Source: Thermodesulfomicrobium sp. WS
GTDB taxonomy: Bacteria; Desulfobacterota; Desulfovibrionia; Desulfovibrionales; Desulfomicrobiaceae
Reading direction: 5' to 3'
Assembly (NCBI RefSeq): GCF_027925145.1
Contig: NZ_AP027130.1
Coordinates: forward strand, 62,001-126,000
DNA length: 64,000 nucleotides
This document shows positions 25,048 through 33,952 of this stretch, in pieces. Within the stretch, counting starts at the first letter, position 1; each line of letters begins with the position of its first letter. Made by a program: the position numbers and the translations under genes. The notes below the pieces were generated by a model that did not search any database, was not told where the DNA came from, and was given only the letters and a program-made list of their open reading frames with translations.

Positions 25048-26996
25048 AAGGCATTCACCTCCGCGAGGATCTGGTTATCCGTAAAGTGTTCCAATTGGAT
25101 GGCCCCCTGAGGACAGGTGACGGTGCAGATGCCGCAGCCCTGACACACGGTCTCCACCACCTCGGCCTTGGGGTTGCCAAAGCGGTCTTCCACCAGCTTG
25201 ATGGCCCCAAAGGGGCAGGTCTGCACGCATTTGCCGCACCCCACACAGCGCGCAGGCGTGACCCGCGATACCTGCGGATCGGACTCCAACTGGTCCTTGG
25301 AAAGGAGGGCGAGCACCTTGGCCGCAGCCGCGCTGCCCTGGCCCACCGATGCCGGGATGTCCTTGGGCCCCTGGCAGGCGCCGGCCAAAAACACCCCGGC
25401 GGTATTGGTCTCCACGGGCTTGAGTTTGGGATGGCTCTCCACGAAGAAACCGTACTGGTCCGGCACCACGCGAAGCTTCTCGCCCAAGGCCACGGCCCCG
25501 CGCGCCGCCTCGGCGCCCACGGCCAAGACCACCAGGTCCGCCGCCACCTCCACCTGGGTGCCGGCCAAGGTATCCGCCCCACGCACCACCAATTGATCGC
25601 CCTTGGGGTAGATCATGGAGACCCGACCGCGCACATACTGGGCGCCGTACTCTTCCATGGCCCGGCGGGTGAATTCGTCATAGCCTTTGCCTGGCGAGCG
25701 GATATCCATGTAAAAGACGTAACTCTGGGAATCCGGGATATGATCTTTGGTGAGGATGGCCTGCTTGGCGGTGTACATGCAGCAAAAGCCCGAACAGTAC
25801 GGCCGATCCACCGAACGATCGCGGGAGCCTACACATTGGATGAACACCACGGTCTTGGGCTCCTTGCCGTCCGACGGCCGCTTGATATGTCCACCCGTCG
25901 GCCCTGATGCGGAAAGCAAGCGCTCGTACTGCAACGAAGTGATGACATCGGGATAGCGCCCCTGTCCGTACTGCGGATACTTATGCCAGTCGAAGAGGTC
26001 ATATCCCGTGGCCACCACAATGGCGCCCACGTCCACGGTCACGAGTTCGTCCTGCTGATCGAAATCGATGCATTTCACCGGGCAAATCTTGGCACACAGG
26101 CCGCACTTGCCCTTTTGTTTCATGATACAGGTATCCGGGTTGATGGCCGCCTTCTTGGGAATGGCCTGGGGAAAAGGAATATTGATGGACGGCGCGGTGC
26201 ACAGCCCTTCGTTGAAGGGATCCGGCGCCTTGCGGCTGGGGCATTTTTCCATGCACAACCCGCAGCCCGTGCATTTGCTCCAATCCACAAACCGCGCCTT
26301 CTTGCGGATGGTGACCTGGAAGTTGCCCACATATCCGGAAACCGACTCGATCTCCGCCAAGGTGTGCAGGGTGATCTTGGGGTGCTGGCCCACGTCCACC
26401 ATTTTGGGTCCAAGCACACACGAAGAGCAGTCAATGGTGGGGAAGGTCTTGTCCAGCTTGGCCATCTTGCCGCCAATGCTCTGCTCCCGCTCCACCAGCA
26501 CCACTTCCTGCCCGCCGTCGGCGCAGTCCAGGGCGGCCTGAATGCCCGCCACGCCGCCACCGATGATCAGCACCCGCTTGACCACGTCGAAGCGTTTGGG
26601 GATGAGCGGCCGGTTGCGGCGCAGCTTCTCCACCGCCATGCGCACGAGTTCGATGGCCTTGGCGGTATTGCGCTCAGTATTTTTGCCGATCCACGACACA
26701 TGTTCGCGGATATTGGCCATTTCAAAGAAATAGCGATTGATGCCGGCGCGCTCCACGGTGCGGCGGAACGTCGGCTCGTGCATCCGCGGAGTGCATGACG
26801 CCACCACCACGCCGTCCAATTGGAGTTCCTGCACCGCCTGGACGATGCCTTCCTGTCCGGGCTCGGAGCAGGCGTACATGGTGTCCGTGGCGTAGGCCAC
26901 ATCAGGAAACTTCGCCGCAGCCCGGGCCACGGCAGCCACGTCCACCGTACCGGCGATGTTACTGCCACAATGACAAATAAAGACTCCGATTCGCAT
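25011..26996 (-). CDS. hdrA: Heterodisulfide reductase-like subunit A (bifurcating flavoprotein)
   Basis: A 661-residue flavin/iron-sulfur protein, the expected site of flavin-based electron bifurcation. The FAD motif LIIGGGVAGIQAAL is at about residues 144-157. Ferredoxin-type clusters are at about 242-252 (CTGCGLCMEKCP), 298-309 (CGLCAKICPVKC), 584-594 (CVGCGKCVQTCP) and 618-628 (CQGCGICTVTCP). VGSRDRSVDRPYCSGFCCMY is another HdrA hallmark. It would oxidise NADH via Flx and reduce ferredoxin and a disulfide partner (DsrC in sulfate reducers, by published work on the family). It starts nine bases after hdrB. Confidence 0.93.
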   Translation of the reverse strand: MRIGVFICHCGSNIAGTVDVAAVARAAAKFPDVAYATDTMYACSEPGQEGIVQAVQELQLDGVVVASCTPRMHEPTFRRTVERAGINRYFFEMANIREHVSWIGKNTERNTAKAIELVRMAVEKLRRNRPLIPKRFDVVKRVLIIGGGVAGIQAALDCADGGQEVVLVEREQSIGGKMAKLDKTFPTIDCSSCVLGPKMVDVGQHPKITLHTLAEIESVSGYVGNFQVTIRKKARFVDWSKCTGCGLCMEKCPSRKAPDPFNEGLCTAPSINIPFPQAIPKKAAINPDTCIMKQKGKCGLCAKICPVKCIDFDQQDELVTVDVGAIVVATGYDLFDWHKYPQYGQGRYPDVITSLQYERLLSASGPTGGHIKRPSDGKEPKTVVFIQCVGSRDRSVDRPYCSGFCCMYTAKQAILTKDHIPDSQSYVFYMDIRSPGKGYDEFTRRAMEEYGAQYVRGRVSMIYPKGDQLVVRGADTLAGTQVEVAADLVVLAVGAEAARGAVALGEKLRVVPDQYGFFVESHPKLKPVETNTAGVFLAGACQGPKDIPASVGQGSAAAAKVLALLSKDQLESDPQVSRVTPARCVGCGKCVQTCPFGAIKLVEDRFGNPKAEVVETVCQGCGICTVTCPQGAIQLEHFTDNQILAEVNALCPPRIRVNYAS

Positions 26997-27005
26997 GCTT
27001 CCCCC

Positions 27006-27890
27006 CTACCGCACCGGCGCCGGCGCCTTGATTTTCCCCAGGGCCAGACGCGGATCCACACACAGGCGATCCAGCCCCAGCTCGCTACGGGGCACATCCA
27101 GCGCAAGCCCCAAAAGCTGCGTGTAGTAGAACACCGGGATCCGAAAATGCTCGCGCAGCGCCGCATTGATCTGACTCTGCCGCAGGTCCAGGTTCATCTG
27201 GCACAGCGGGCACGCCGTGACCACCGCATCCACCCCAAGGCCGCGGGCGGCGTCCAAAAGCTTGCCGGACAATCGGGCCACGATGTCGCCACGGGGCACG
27301 CCAAAGGAGGCCCCACAGCATTCCACTTTGAGGGGAAAGGGCGCCACTTCGGCGCCAGCAGCCTCCATGAGGCGGTCCATGGCCATGGGATTTTCATGGT
27401 CATCAAAACGCATACGCTCCGGCGGCCGGTTCATGATACAGCCATAATAGCAGGCCACCCGCAGGCCCGTAAGCGGCCGGGTCACCCGCCGGGCCACCTC
27501 GTCCACCCCCACCTGTTCCACCAGCACCTGCAAAACCGATTGCGGGTCCACGCGGCCCGCGCAGGGCCGATCCAGCAACGCATTGACCGTGTCCCGAAAC
27601 GCCTCGTCCTCCATCTCCAGGGCGGCGTTCCGCAGATTGGTGAGGCAGCTGGGGCACGGCGTGGCCACCACATCGAGCCCGAGGCTATGGGCCAAATCCA
27701 GATTGCGCGCAGACAAGGCCGCCGAGAGCACGTGGTTCACGGTATGCGCCGGAGACGATCCGCAGCAGCTCCAATCCGGCACGTCCACCAGTTCCAAGCC
27801 TACGGCCGCGCACACGGCCCGGGTGGAACGGTCGTATTCCAAGGAAGTGCCCTGGCCGGAGCAGCCGGGATAGTAAGCGACTTTAGACAT
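27006..27890 (-). CDS. hdrB: Heterodisulfide reductase-like subunit B
   Basis: A 294-residue HdrB with the two CCG domains that bind unusual [4Fe-4S] clusters at the disulfide-reducing site. The first ends CCGSSPAHTVNHV...CPSC, the second CCGASFGVPRGD...CPLCQMNLD; YYPGCSGQGTSLEYD is the N-terminal hallmark. Both cysteine sets appear intact, so the protein should be catalytically competent. ATG 27890 overlaps the end of hdrC by eight bases. A longer version in the same frame would be mostly inside hdrC. Confidence 0.93.
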   Translation of the reverse strand: MSKVAYYPGCSGQGTSLEYDRSTRAVCAAVGLELVDVPDWSCCGSSPAHTVNHVLSAALSARNLDLAHSLGLDVVATPCPSCLTNLRNAALEMEDEAFRDTVNALLDRPCAGRVDPQSVLQVLVEQVGVDEVARRVTRPLTGLRVACYYGCIMNRPPERMRFDDHENPMAMDRLMEAAGAEVAPFPLKVECCGASFGVPRGDIVARLSGKLLDAARGLGVDAVVTACPLCQMNLDLRQSQINAALREHFRIPVFYYTQLLGLALDVPRSELGLDRLCVDPRLALGKIKAPAPVR

Positions 27891-28443
27891 GGGCCCCTCC
27901 CTTGCGGAAACGCTGGAAAATCCGCTCGATCTGATCCCGGCCAACGACGGTGTGCGGCCGGAAGGGGAGTTTGCGACGCGCCAAGGCCTTGGGGGCCAAG
28001 TCCGCATCCGTGAACACCCGCCCCGAATGCAGGACGTAATCCGCCATCAGCCCCAATTCAAAAGCCCGGCCGTGACGCTCCACGGAACGGAGGAAGGCAT
28101 CGGCAAAGAGCTTGACCTCGCGCTCCGTGGCATATCCTTGCTCTCTGGCCATGTGCCGGCATACATCCATGACCTTGGCCACATCGATACGGTTGGGACA
28201 CCGCGTGGTACAGGATTGACACGAACCGCACAGCCAAATGGACTTGCACTGGAGCACGGCATCGCGCTGGCCGAGTTGAATGAGCCGCATGACTTGGCTG
28301 ACCGAATGATCGTACACGAAGGTGTACGGACATCCCGCGGTACAGTTGCCGCATTGGTAGCATGTCCGCAGATTTTGATGGCTGCGGGCTTCCACCTCGG
28401 CGATGAAGTCCTGGTCCGCGGTGGCGAGATCGACGATGCGCAT
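27883..28443 (-). CDS. hdrC: Heterodisulfide reductase-like subunit C
   Basis: A 186-residue ferredoxin-like subunit with two [4Fe-4S] motifs, CYQCGNCTAGCPYTF and CGSCQSCTTRCPNRID, which shuttle electrons from HdrA to HdrB. It is the first gene of the hdrCBA-flxDCBA operon. ATG 28443 (MRIVDLATAD) is preferred because GGAG lies eight bases upstream; in-frame GTG codons five and four triplets earlier are possible. The C-terminal basic tail is ordinary for the family. Confidence 0.92.
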   Translation of the reverse strand: MRIVDLATADQDFIAEVEARSHQNLRTCYQCGNCTAGCPYTFVYDHSVSQVMRLIQLGQRDAVLQCKSIWLCGSCQSCTTRCPNRIDVAKVMDVCRHMAREQGYATEREVKLFADAFLRSVERHGRAFELGLMADYVLHSGRVFTDADLAPKALARRKLPFRPHTVVGRDQIERIFQRFRKGGAHV

Positions 28444-28723
28444 AGATATCTCCACCACTCAAGTTTACGAAAGGAACGACGCCTTTCTGGTGAAACACGG
28501 GCCGGTGTGTCATGCTGCGCCATCCCCCTCTGGGCATGTGGCGCCCCCGGACACACCCAAGCGCCCACGGAATCGCAAAAAGCCAGGAAAGACCTCGACT
28601 CCTTGCCTTCCGCGGCCATTGCTCTTGCAGCTTGGGTGCCATACGACCAAGGTTTTGGCCTTGTCCAGAACTTGCGGGACGGCACGAAATTTTTTTTCGA
28701 TTATCGATGCAGCGGCTCTCGCA
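28444..28723. other. Upstream region of the hdr-flx operon
   Basis: No convincing gene. On the minus strand a candidate promoter reads TGGACA (28667-28662), an 18-base spacer and TATGGC (28643-28638), with the small inverted repeat CAAGG-CCAAAA-CCTTG lying between the boxes. This could be an operator, but I cannot match it to the known Rex palindrome. It would give a leader of about 190 bases. A short AT-rich run lies near 28687-28705. Confidence 0.3.
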
Positions 28724-28754
28724 CAAAAAAAGCGCTTCCCCGCGGGAAAGCGCT
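28724..28754 (-). terminator. Strong intrinsic terminator after the mepK-like gene
   Basis: On the minus strand AGCGCTTTCCC and GGGGAAGCGCT form an 11-bp stem with a tiny loop, followed immediately by TTTTTTT. It lies 34 bases after the stop of the MepK-like gene and closes the ten-gene minus-strand run 38877-28788. Confidence 0.9.
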
Positions 28755-28787
28755 CCATCGGCCGCAGTCCCTCAAGCGGGATACGGT

Positions 28788-29345
28788 CTACCAGTGGCGC
28801 ACCGGGCCGGTGTCCAGATGCACAAACCCGTCACGCGGATAGAAACCGACCCCGCCCATACGGGCGGCGAGGGCCACATCCCGCAAGCGGGAAAGCGATA
28901 CGCCCGGAAGGCACACATCCACGGCCTTGCCGCGCATGTGGTAGCTATTGCTGGCCACGCCCCGGCTTTTGCGGCGCATCAGCGCATTGGTGGACGGGGA
29001 GCGGTAGCCGCAGATCACCTGGTAGGGGCGCTTCGCCCCCAAGCGAACCCAAAGGGTATGCAGGAGATCAAAAAGTCGGGGATCCATCCGGGTGGTGGCG
29101 CCGTTGATGGGATCGCGCAAAAACTGACTGAGCGTCTTCAAGGCTTCCGGCGTGTAGCGGCCATTGACCGCGTAGGCGACTTCCAGGCGCTTGCCCGTGT
29201 GGAGATTTTCCAACACCAGCACCCGCTTTCTGGGGACTGGCGAGGCCAAGGCTTCGGCCACCACATGAGGGGCGATGGAGCCTACCGCGGAAACCACGGT
29301 CAGACCTGCAAGGCGACGGAGAAACTCACGGCGACAATGGGGCAT
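28788..29345 (-). CDS. MepK/YcbK-like murein endopeptidase (DUF882, M15 fold), Tat-exported
   Basis: A 185-residue exported protein. The N-terminus RREFLRRLAGLTVV has the twin-arginine pair and hydrophobic region of a Tat signal. The DUF882/peptidase M15 domain covers about 45-185, with zinc-binding residues in SNSYHMRGKAVDVCLPG and the terminal FVHLDTGP. E. coli MepK cleaves the 3-3 cross-links made by L,D-transpeptidases, and here too the gene directly follows an L,D-transpeptidase gene (12-base gap), as ycbK follows ycbB. It is followed by the terminator at 28724. Confidence 0.85.
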   Translation of the reverse strand: MPHCRREFLRRLAGLTVVSAVGSIAPHVVAEALASPVPRKRVLVLENLHTGKRLEVAYAVNGRYTPEALKTLSQFLRDPINGATTRMDPRLFDLLHTLWVRLGAKRPYQVICGYRSPSTNALMRRKSRGVASNSYHMRGKAVDVCLPGVSLSRLRDVALAARMGGVGFYPRDGFVHLDTGPVRHW

Positions 29346-29357
29346 AGGGGCACCTCG

Positions 29358-30890
29358 TCATGGGTTGGAAGGAACATGGCGCAGGGCCTGATCCAAGAGA
29401 CGATCCAAACCATACAGATCGGCGAGAAAGGCCACCCGACCGTCCTGGACCCGCACCGTGGAATAGATGAGGACCACACGCGGAGGCCGACGCACCCGCA
29501 GGATCGTGGGAGTACTCTGTCCCATGGCCGCCTGCAGTCGCTCGGCATCCCAAGCTGGGTCATCATCGAGCACGAATTGGGCGAGCCTTACCGGGTCTTC
29601 CACACGAATGCAACCATGGCTGAGGTCGCGACGAGCACGGGAAAAAAGTTGCGGGTTGGCCGTATGATGCAAATAGATGGCATCTTTGTTGGAGATGACG
29701 AACTTGATGTCCCCCATGGGATTCGTGGGACCAGGGCGCTGCCGCAGCCGGATACGTCCCCGTGCCGCATCCTGAAGACGCTCCAGGGTCAAGCTCGATT
29801 CCACATGTCCGTCCCCAAGGACGAATTCGAAACCTTCCCGGGAAAAGGCCTCGGGGTCTTTGAGGAATTTCGAGGTCAGTTCGTCCCGGACGATGGAGAC
29901 GGGGACATTCCAATACGGGCTGAGTTCAATGGCCCGGATGGTATCTTCCAGCAGCGGGGTGGGGGTTTGGGCGGCATTGCCGGTGATGACCCGCATACGC
30001 AGGTGCACGGCCACGGTTCCGGCAGCGTCCACCGTGGAGGCCTCGAGGACGTTCTCCGGCAAGTACACGGCGATAATGCGGCTACTGTCGAAATCCACCC
30101 ACCGCAATCGTTCCATGGTAAGCTCCATCTGCCGCACCCCAGCCGCAGGCGAAACATTGAGCCGCGCCACGGTACGCCCCCCCAAGACGCCATCCGCCAA
30201 GAGCCCATGGCGTTCCTGGAACTGGCGGAGCCCCCGGACAATGGATGGCGTCAGCACCGAAGACTCGGGCACATCCGGCGGCAAATCTCCGAGGGCCTTG
30301 AGGCGGCGCACCACGAGAGGAAGGCCGAGATAGCTCTGGCCAGGGGTGACCTTGTCCGCCGGAAGCGCTGGCAATGGTTGCGCCCACAAGGCCATCACCT
30401 GGGGATCGGCCGCCATGCGCCGGTACCGGCCCAACGCTTCCCGAATCTGCCGATACAGAGGGACCTTGGGGGTCACTTCCTCCACGAGCTGGGCCAGTTG
30501 CCCCTGGGAGAGCGCCGCACGGAGACGCTCTTGGGAGACCACCGCCCGCCGCCCGATACCCGAAAAATGCACCTGCACCGAAGCTGGGTCCACCCGGCCC
30601 AGTTGCAGATGCCTCAGGAACCGGAGCACGGCCTCGGTAAGCTCCGCATCCCAGCGAAAAATATCTGCGGAACGCTCCCTACTCCAGAGGATGTTTTCCA
30701 ACGCCCCCCGCAGTCGGTCCACTCCGTAGTCTTCAGGGGCCAACCCCTCGTCCTCGGCCGAGGCCAAGATATGGAGCGCTTCCAAGGCCTGGGGCGTGGG
30801 ACGCCCATCGGAAAACCACAAAAGCTCCGTATCCGCCGCCGCCTGCCCCAACATCAGGAAAACGGCGGCCAACGCCAGCCCAAACTTCAT
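29358..30890 (-). CDS. L,D-transpeptidase, YcbB/LdtD-like
   Basis: A 510-residue periplasmic enzyme that makes 3-3 peptidoglycan cross-links. It has a signal peptide (1-20, ending QAAAD), a scaffold region, a peptidoglycan-binding module near 240-275 (IVRGLRQFQERHGLLADGVL) and the YkuD domain near 290-480. The catalytic motif is RDLSHGCIRVEDP with the active cysteine, preceded by IYLHHTAN. ATG 30890 follows GGAGGCGTTCCT. It pairs with the MepK-like hydrolase downstream; 68 bases separate it from the glycosyltransferase upstream. Confidence 0.9.
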   Translation of the reverse strand: MKFGLALAAVFLMLGQAAADTELLWFSDGRPTPQALEALHILASAEDEGLAPEDYGVDRLRGALENILWSRERSADIFRWDAELTEAVLRFLRHLQLGRVDPASVQVHFSGIGRRAVVSQERLRAALSQGQLAQLVEEVTPKVPLYRQIREALGRYRRMAADPQVMALWAQPLPALPADKVTPGQSYLGLPLVVRRLKALGDLPPDVPESSVLTPSIVRGLRQFQERHGLLADGVLGGRTVARLNVSPAAGVRQMELTMERLRWVDFDSSRIIAVYLPENVLEASTVDAAGTVAVHLRMRVITGNAAQTPTPLLEDTIRAIELSPYWNVPVSIVRDELTSKFLKDPEAFSREGFEFVLGDGHVESSLTLERLQDAARGRIRLRQRPGPTNPMGDIKFVISNKDAIYLHHTANPQLFSRARRDLSHGCIRVEDPVRLAQFVLDDDPAWDAERLQAAMGQSTPTILRVRRPPRVVLIYSTVRVQDGRVAFLADLYGLDRLLDQALRHVPSNP

Positions 30891-30958
30891 AGGAACGCCT
30901 CCCCGTCGTATGGGCGGCGTGGGTAACGCCCCTTGTCGGCAAAAACAAGGGCCCCCGC

Positions 30959-31999
30959 TCACACGCAGTATCCCAGCGCGCCGTAGTGACGAAGATACGC
31001 CGCCCCCATGACCGGCACATCATACGCCGTCACCCGTGCGCGCCCGCCTTCCACCAGCCGGGCCGCCAGGCTGCGGTTGTGCAGGACGTCATGGAGAGCG
31101 CGCGCCAGGGCCTGGGCATCCCCCACCGGGGCCACCATCCCGCAGACCCCAGCCTCCACGAGCTCCACATTGGCAGGCAAGTCCGAACACACCACCGGCA
31201 CCCCGCACGCCCAGGCCTCCTTGATGACGCCACTTGAGCCTTCCCCATGGGGCGAGGGGACGGCCACGGCATCCAACTGCGGCAGCACCTGGGCCGCCGG
31301 CACCCACCCCTTCCAATGCACCCGGTGGGCGATACCCAGCGCATGCGCCCGCTGCATGAGCCGCTCCCGCAAAGGGCCTTCGCCCACCACCCAGAGCTCC
31401 ACGGACGCATCCAGACCGCGTACGGCCTCAAGAAGGATTTCGTGGCCTTTTTGCGGCGTCAGGGCGCCGATGATGCCGATGCGTCCGCCATGCCACCCGG
31501 TGCGCGGCGGATACTCGGCCACAGGAATGGCGCTGGGGATGACCGCCGCCACCGGCACCCCCGAGTCCTCCACCACCCGGGCCACATCCGCCCCCACGGC
31601 CACCACCGCGTCGGCCCGGGCATATTTCCAGCGGCTCCAGCCTCGTCCCAAGGGATACGACACGCGACGGGTGTGCACCAGCCGCACATCCGGCCGCAGA
31701 AGACGCACCACAGCGCCCAAGGACGCGGCCCGCGCTTCGTGCGTATGGAGGATGGCCTTTGGGGGAAGGCGCCGCGCCAGTAGCAGCACATTGCGGGGGT
31801 CCAGGCCACGACGGGACGGCAGCAGGACCACCGGCACCCCTGCTGCAGCAAGCGCGTCCACGAGCGGGGCAGCGCGGGGAACCCCCACCGCCACCGGCAG
31901 GCCTTCGGCCGCAAGCCACGAACCAAGGAGCAGCACCTGGCGCTGGCCGCCGCGCAGCTCCAGGCCCAAATCAAGATGGACAATGGAGGGGAGTCGCAT
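30959..31999 (-). CDS. Glycosyltransferase family 4 (GT-B)
   Basis: A 346-residue GT-B glycosyltransferase. The N-terminal domain starts PSIVHLDLGLELRGGQRQVL, the glycine-rich donor-proximal loop of GT4 enzymes. The C-terminal nucleotide-sugar domain has IGIIGALTPQKGHEILLEAV and the EX7E-like segment around EGSSGVIKEAWACGVPVV. It probably adds a hexose to a cell-envelope glycan, but acceptor and donor cannot be read from sequence. ATG 31999 overlaps the aminotransferase gene by 29 bases. No lipopolysaccharide cluster is nearby. Confidence 0.82.
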   Translation of the reverse strand: MRLPSIVHLDLGLELRGGQRQVLLLGSWLAAEGLPVAVGVPRAAPLVDALAAAGVPVVLLPSRRGLDPRNVLLLARRLPPKAILHTHEARAASLGAVVRLLRPDVRLVHTRRVSYPLGRGWSRWKYARADAVVAVGADVARVVEDSGVPVAAVIPSAIPVAEYPPRTGWHGGRIGIIGALTPQKGHEILLEAVRGLDASVELWVVGEGPLRERLMQRAHALGIAHRVHWKGWVPAAQVLPQLDAVAVPSPHGEGSSGVIKEAWACGVPVVCSDLPANVELVEAGVCGMVAPVGDAQALARALHDVLHNRSLAARLVEGGRARVTAYDVPVMGAAYLRHYGALGYCV

Positions 32000-32927
32000 G
32001 AGCGCGGCGGTCCGCCTGAAGGAGGGTGCGCAGGCGCTGCGCCACCGGCCCCGGAGCGCCGCCGCCCACGGGCGTATCATTGTAGCGCACCACGGCCACG
32101 GCATCGATGCTCGTACCCAAAAGCAGCACCTCGCGGGCGGAGAAGAGCTCCGCCTCGGGCACCGGCCGCACCACCACCGGCATTTGCCCCTCCACCAAGG
32201 TCATGACCCGCTTGAGGGTAGTACCCAAAAGGGCGTGTTTGAGCTCCGGGATCACCAAATGTCCGGCAGCGTCCACGAGGGCCACGTTCTCCGTGGCGCC
32301 TTCGGCCAAATTGCCGTCCTCGTCGAAGCACAGGGGATACTCGGCGCCGTGGGCCACGGCCTCCATCTTCATGAGCACATTGGGAAGATAATTGACGCTT
32401 TTGATCCCAGCCAGCCAGGAAGGCTTGGGTGGGATGGACACCCGCCAGGCGTGCACCCCTTCCTCCCAAAAGCGCTCGGGCTTGGGGGTGAAGCGCCGCA
32501 CCACCACATAGAGGCTTGCGCGCGGGCATTCCCGCGGGTCCAGGGAAAAACCACCCGGCCCCCGGCCCACGAGCACGAAGACGTGGCCGCAAGGCTCGCC
32601 CGCGGCCCGACACACATCGAGGATGCGCCCGCGCACCACGGTCAAAGGCTCGGGCGGGACAAGCCCAATGGCGGCGCAAGAACGCTCCAGACGCGCCAGA
32701 TGGGCATCCAATTGGTAGATACAGCCATCCTCGAAGCGCAAGGTCTCGAAGACGCCGTCGCCGCGGTGCACCAGATGGTCATCCATGGGCATGAGCATCA
32801 GGCGGGGGTCTGTGCAGATCACGCCCAGGCGATGCTCATAGAAGGCGAGGATCGTTTCCTCCCCAGGGCGAGGGGTGGCCAGGATCCTGGCCACCACCTC
32901 GTCGCGGCTCGCCACCGGAGTGGTCAT
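31971..32927 (-). CDS. Class IV PLP-dependent aminotransferase / aminodeoxychorismate lyase-like
   Basis: A 318-residue fold-type IV PLP enzyme. GDGVFETLRFEDGCIYQLDA, the catalytic lysine in GIKSVNYLPNVLMKMEA, NLAEGATENVALVD and LLGTTLKRVM are the family signatures. Candidates are branched-chain aminotransferase, D-amino-acid aminotransferase and 4-amino-4-deoxychorismate lyase (PabC). The short length and the HRGDGVFET start are compatible with PabC, but I cannot decide. The start overlaps the asd stop (ATGA). Placement after asd and metF suggests amino-acid or folate metabolism. Confidence 0.8.
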   Translation of the reverse strand: MTTPVASRDEVVARILATPRPGEETILAFYEHRLGVICTDPRLMLMPMDDHLVHRGDGVFETLRFEDGCIYQLDAHLARLERSCAAIGLVPPEPLTVVRGRILDVCRAAGEPCGHVFVLVGRGPGGFSLDPRECPRASLYVVVRRFTPKPERFWEEGVHAWRVSIPPKPSWLAGIKSVNYLPNVLMKMEAVAHGAEYPLCFDEDGNLAEGATENVALVDAAGHLVIPELKHALLGTTLKRVMTLVEGQMPVVVRPVPEAELFSAREVLLLGTSIDAVAVVRYNDTPVGGGAPGPVAQRLRTLLQADRRAHATPLHCPS

Positions 32928-33952
32928 CGCGGCACCCGCAAAAGGTCCCGGCGCAAGAGCTCTTCGGCGATCTGCACCGCGTTGAGGGCTGCGCCTTTAC
33001 GAATGTTGTCGGCAACGATGAACATGTTGAGGCCGCAGGGGATGGTCTCGTCCTCGCGAATGCGGCCCACGAGCGTGTCGTCCTGTCCGGCGGCGAGGAT
33101 GGGCATGGGGTAGATCTTCTCTCCAGGATTATCGAGCACCCGCACCCCAGGGGCCTGGGAGAGGATGGCCCGGGCCTCCTTGGCGGAGAGCTTCTTCTCG
33201 GTCTCGATGTTCACACTCTCGCTATGCCCATAAAACACCGGCACCCGCACGGTGGTGGCCGTGACCCGGATGGAGTCGTCGCCCATGATCTTTTTGGTCT
33301 CCAGCACCATCTTCATCTCTTCCTTGGTATATTCGTTCTCCAAGAAGACATCGATGTGCGGCAGGCAATTGAAGGCAATGCGGTGCGGGTACACCGCCAC
33401 CGTGGGCTCCTGACCGTTGAAGAGCTCGCGCACCTGGCGTTCCAACTCGGCGATGGCCTTCTGACCGGTACCGGACACCGCCTGGTAGGTGGAGACCACC
33501 ACGCGCTTGATACGGGCCACGTCATGCAGGGGTTTGAGGACCACCACCATCTGGATGGTGGAACAATTGGGATTGGCGATGATGCCTTTGTGCCAGGCAA
33601 GGTCATCCGGGTTCACCTCGGGCACTACCAAGGGGACCTGAGGGTCCATGCGCCAGGCGCTGGAGTTGTCCACCACCACACAACCCGCGGCCACGGCGTG
33701 AGGGGCGAATTTTTCCGAGGTGGAGCCACCGGCGGAAAAGAGGGCGAGATCAATGCCGGCAAAAGAATTTTCGGTGAGTTCCTCCACCGTGAGCTCGGTA
33801 TTGCCAAAAGGCACCAAAGAGCCCGCAGAGCGCGCCGAGGCAAAGGCGCGGACCTCGGCTGCAGGAAAATGACGACGGGCCAAGGTATCGAGCATTTCCC
33901 GGCCCACAGCGCCGGTCGCCCCCACCACGGCCACAACAGGACGCGTACTCAT
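32924..33952 (-). CDS. asd: Aspartate-semialdehyde dehydrogenase
   Basis: A 342-residue NADPH-dependent dehydrogenase that converts aspartyl phosphate to aspartate semialdehyde, feeding lysine/diaminopimelate, threonine and methionine synthesis. VAVVGATGAVGREM is the dinucleotide motif, ANPNCSTIQMVV holds the catalytic cysteine, and STYQAVSGTGQKA and VPVFYGHSESVNIET complete the family pattern. ATG 33952 shares a base with the metF stop; a longer upstream version would be inside metF. Length is typical. Confidence 0.96.
   Translation of the reverse strand: MSTRPVVAVVGATGAVGREMLDTLARRHFPAAEVRAFASARSAGSLVPFGNTELTVEELTENSFAGIDLALFSAGGSTSEKFAPHAVAAGCVVVDNSSAWRMDPQVPLVVPEVNPDDLAWHKGIIANPNCSTIQMVVVLKPLHDVARIKRVVVSTYQAVSGTGQKAIAELERQVRELFNGQEPTVAVYPHRIAFNCLPHIDVFLENEYTKEEMKMVLETKKIMGDDSIRVTATTVRVPVFYGHSESVNIETEKKLSAKEARAILSQAPGVRVLDNPGEKIYPMPILAAGQDDTLVGRIREDETIPCGLNMFIVADNIRKGAALNAVQIAEELLRRDLLRVPR

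Noticed and set aside
28638-28667. Possible Rex operator at the hdr-flx promoter
   Set aside because: The small CAAGG/CCTTG dyad does not match the TTGTGA-type Rex palindrome known from Desulfovibrio, so no regulator is named.
28512-30926. About 804-codon plus-strand frame opposite the L,D-transpeptidase and MepK-like genes
   Set aside because: It is antisense to genes with intact catalytic motifs and terminator support, and no ribosome site or recognisable family was seen.
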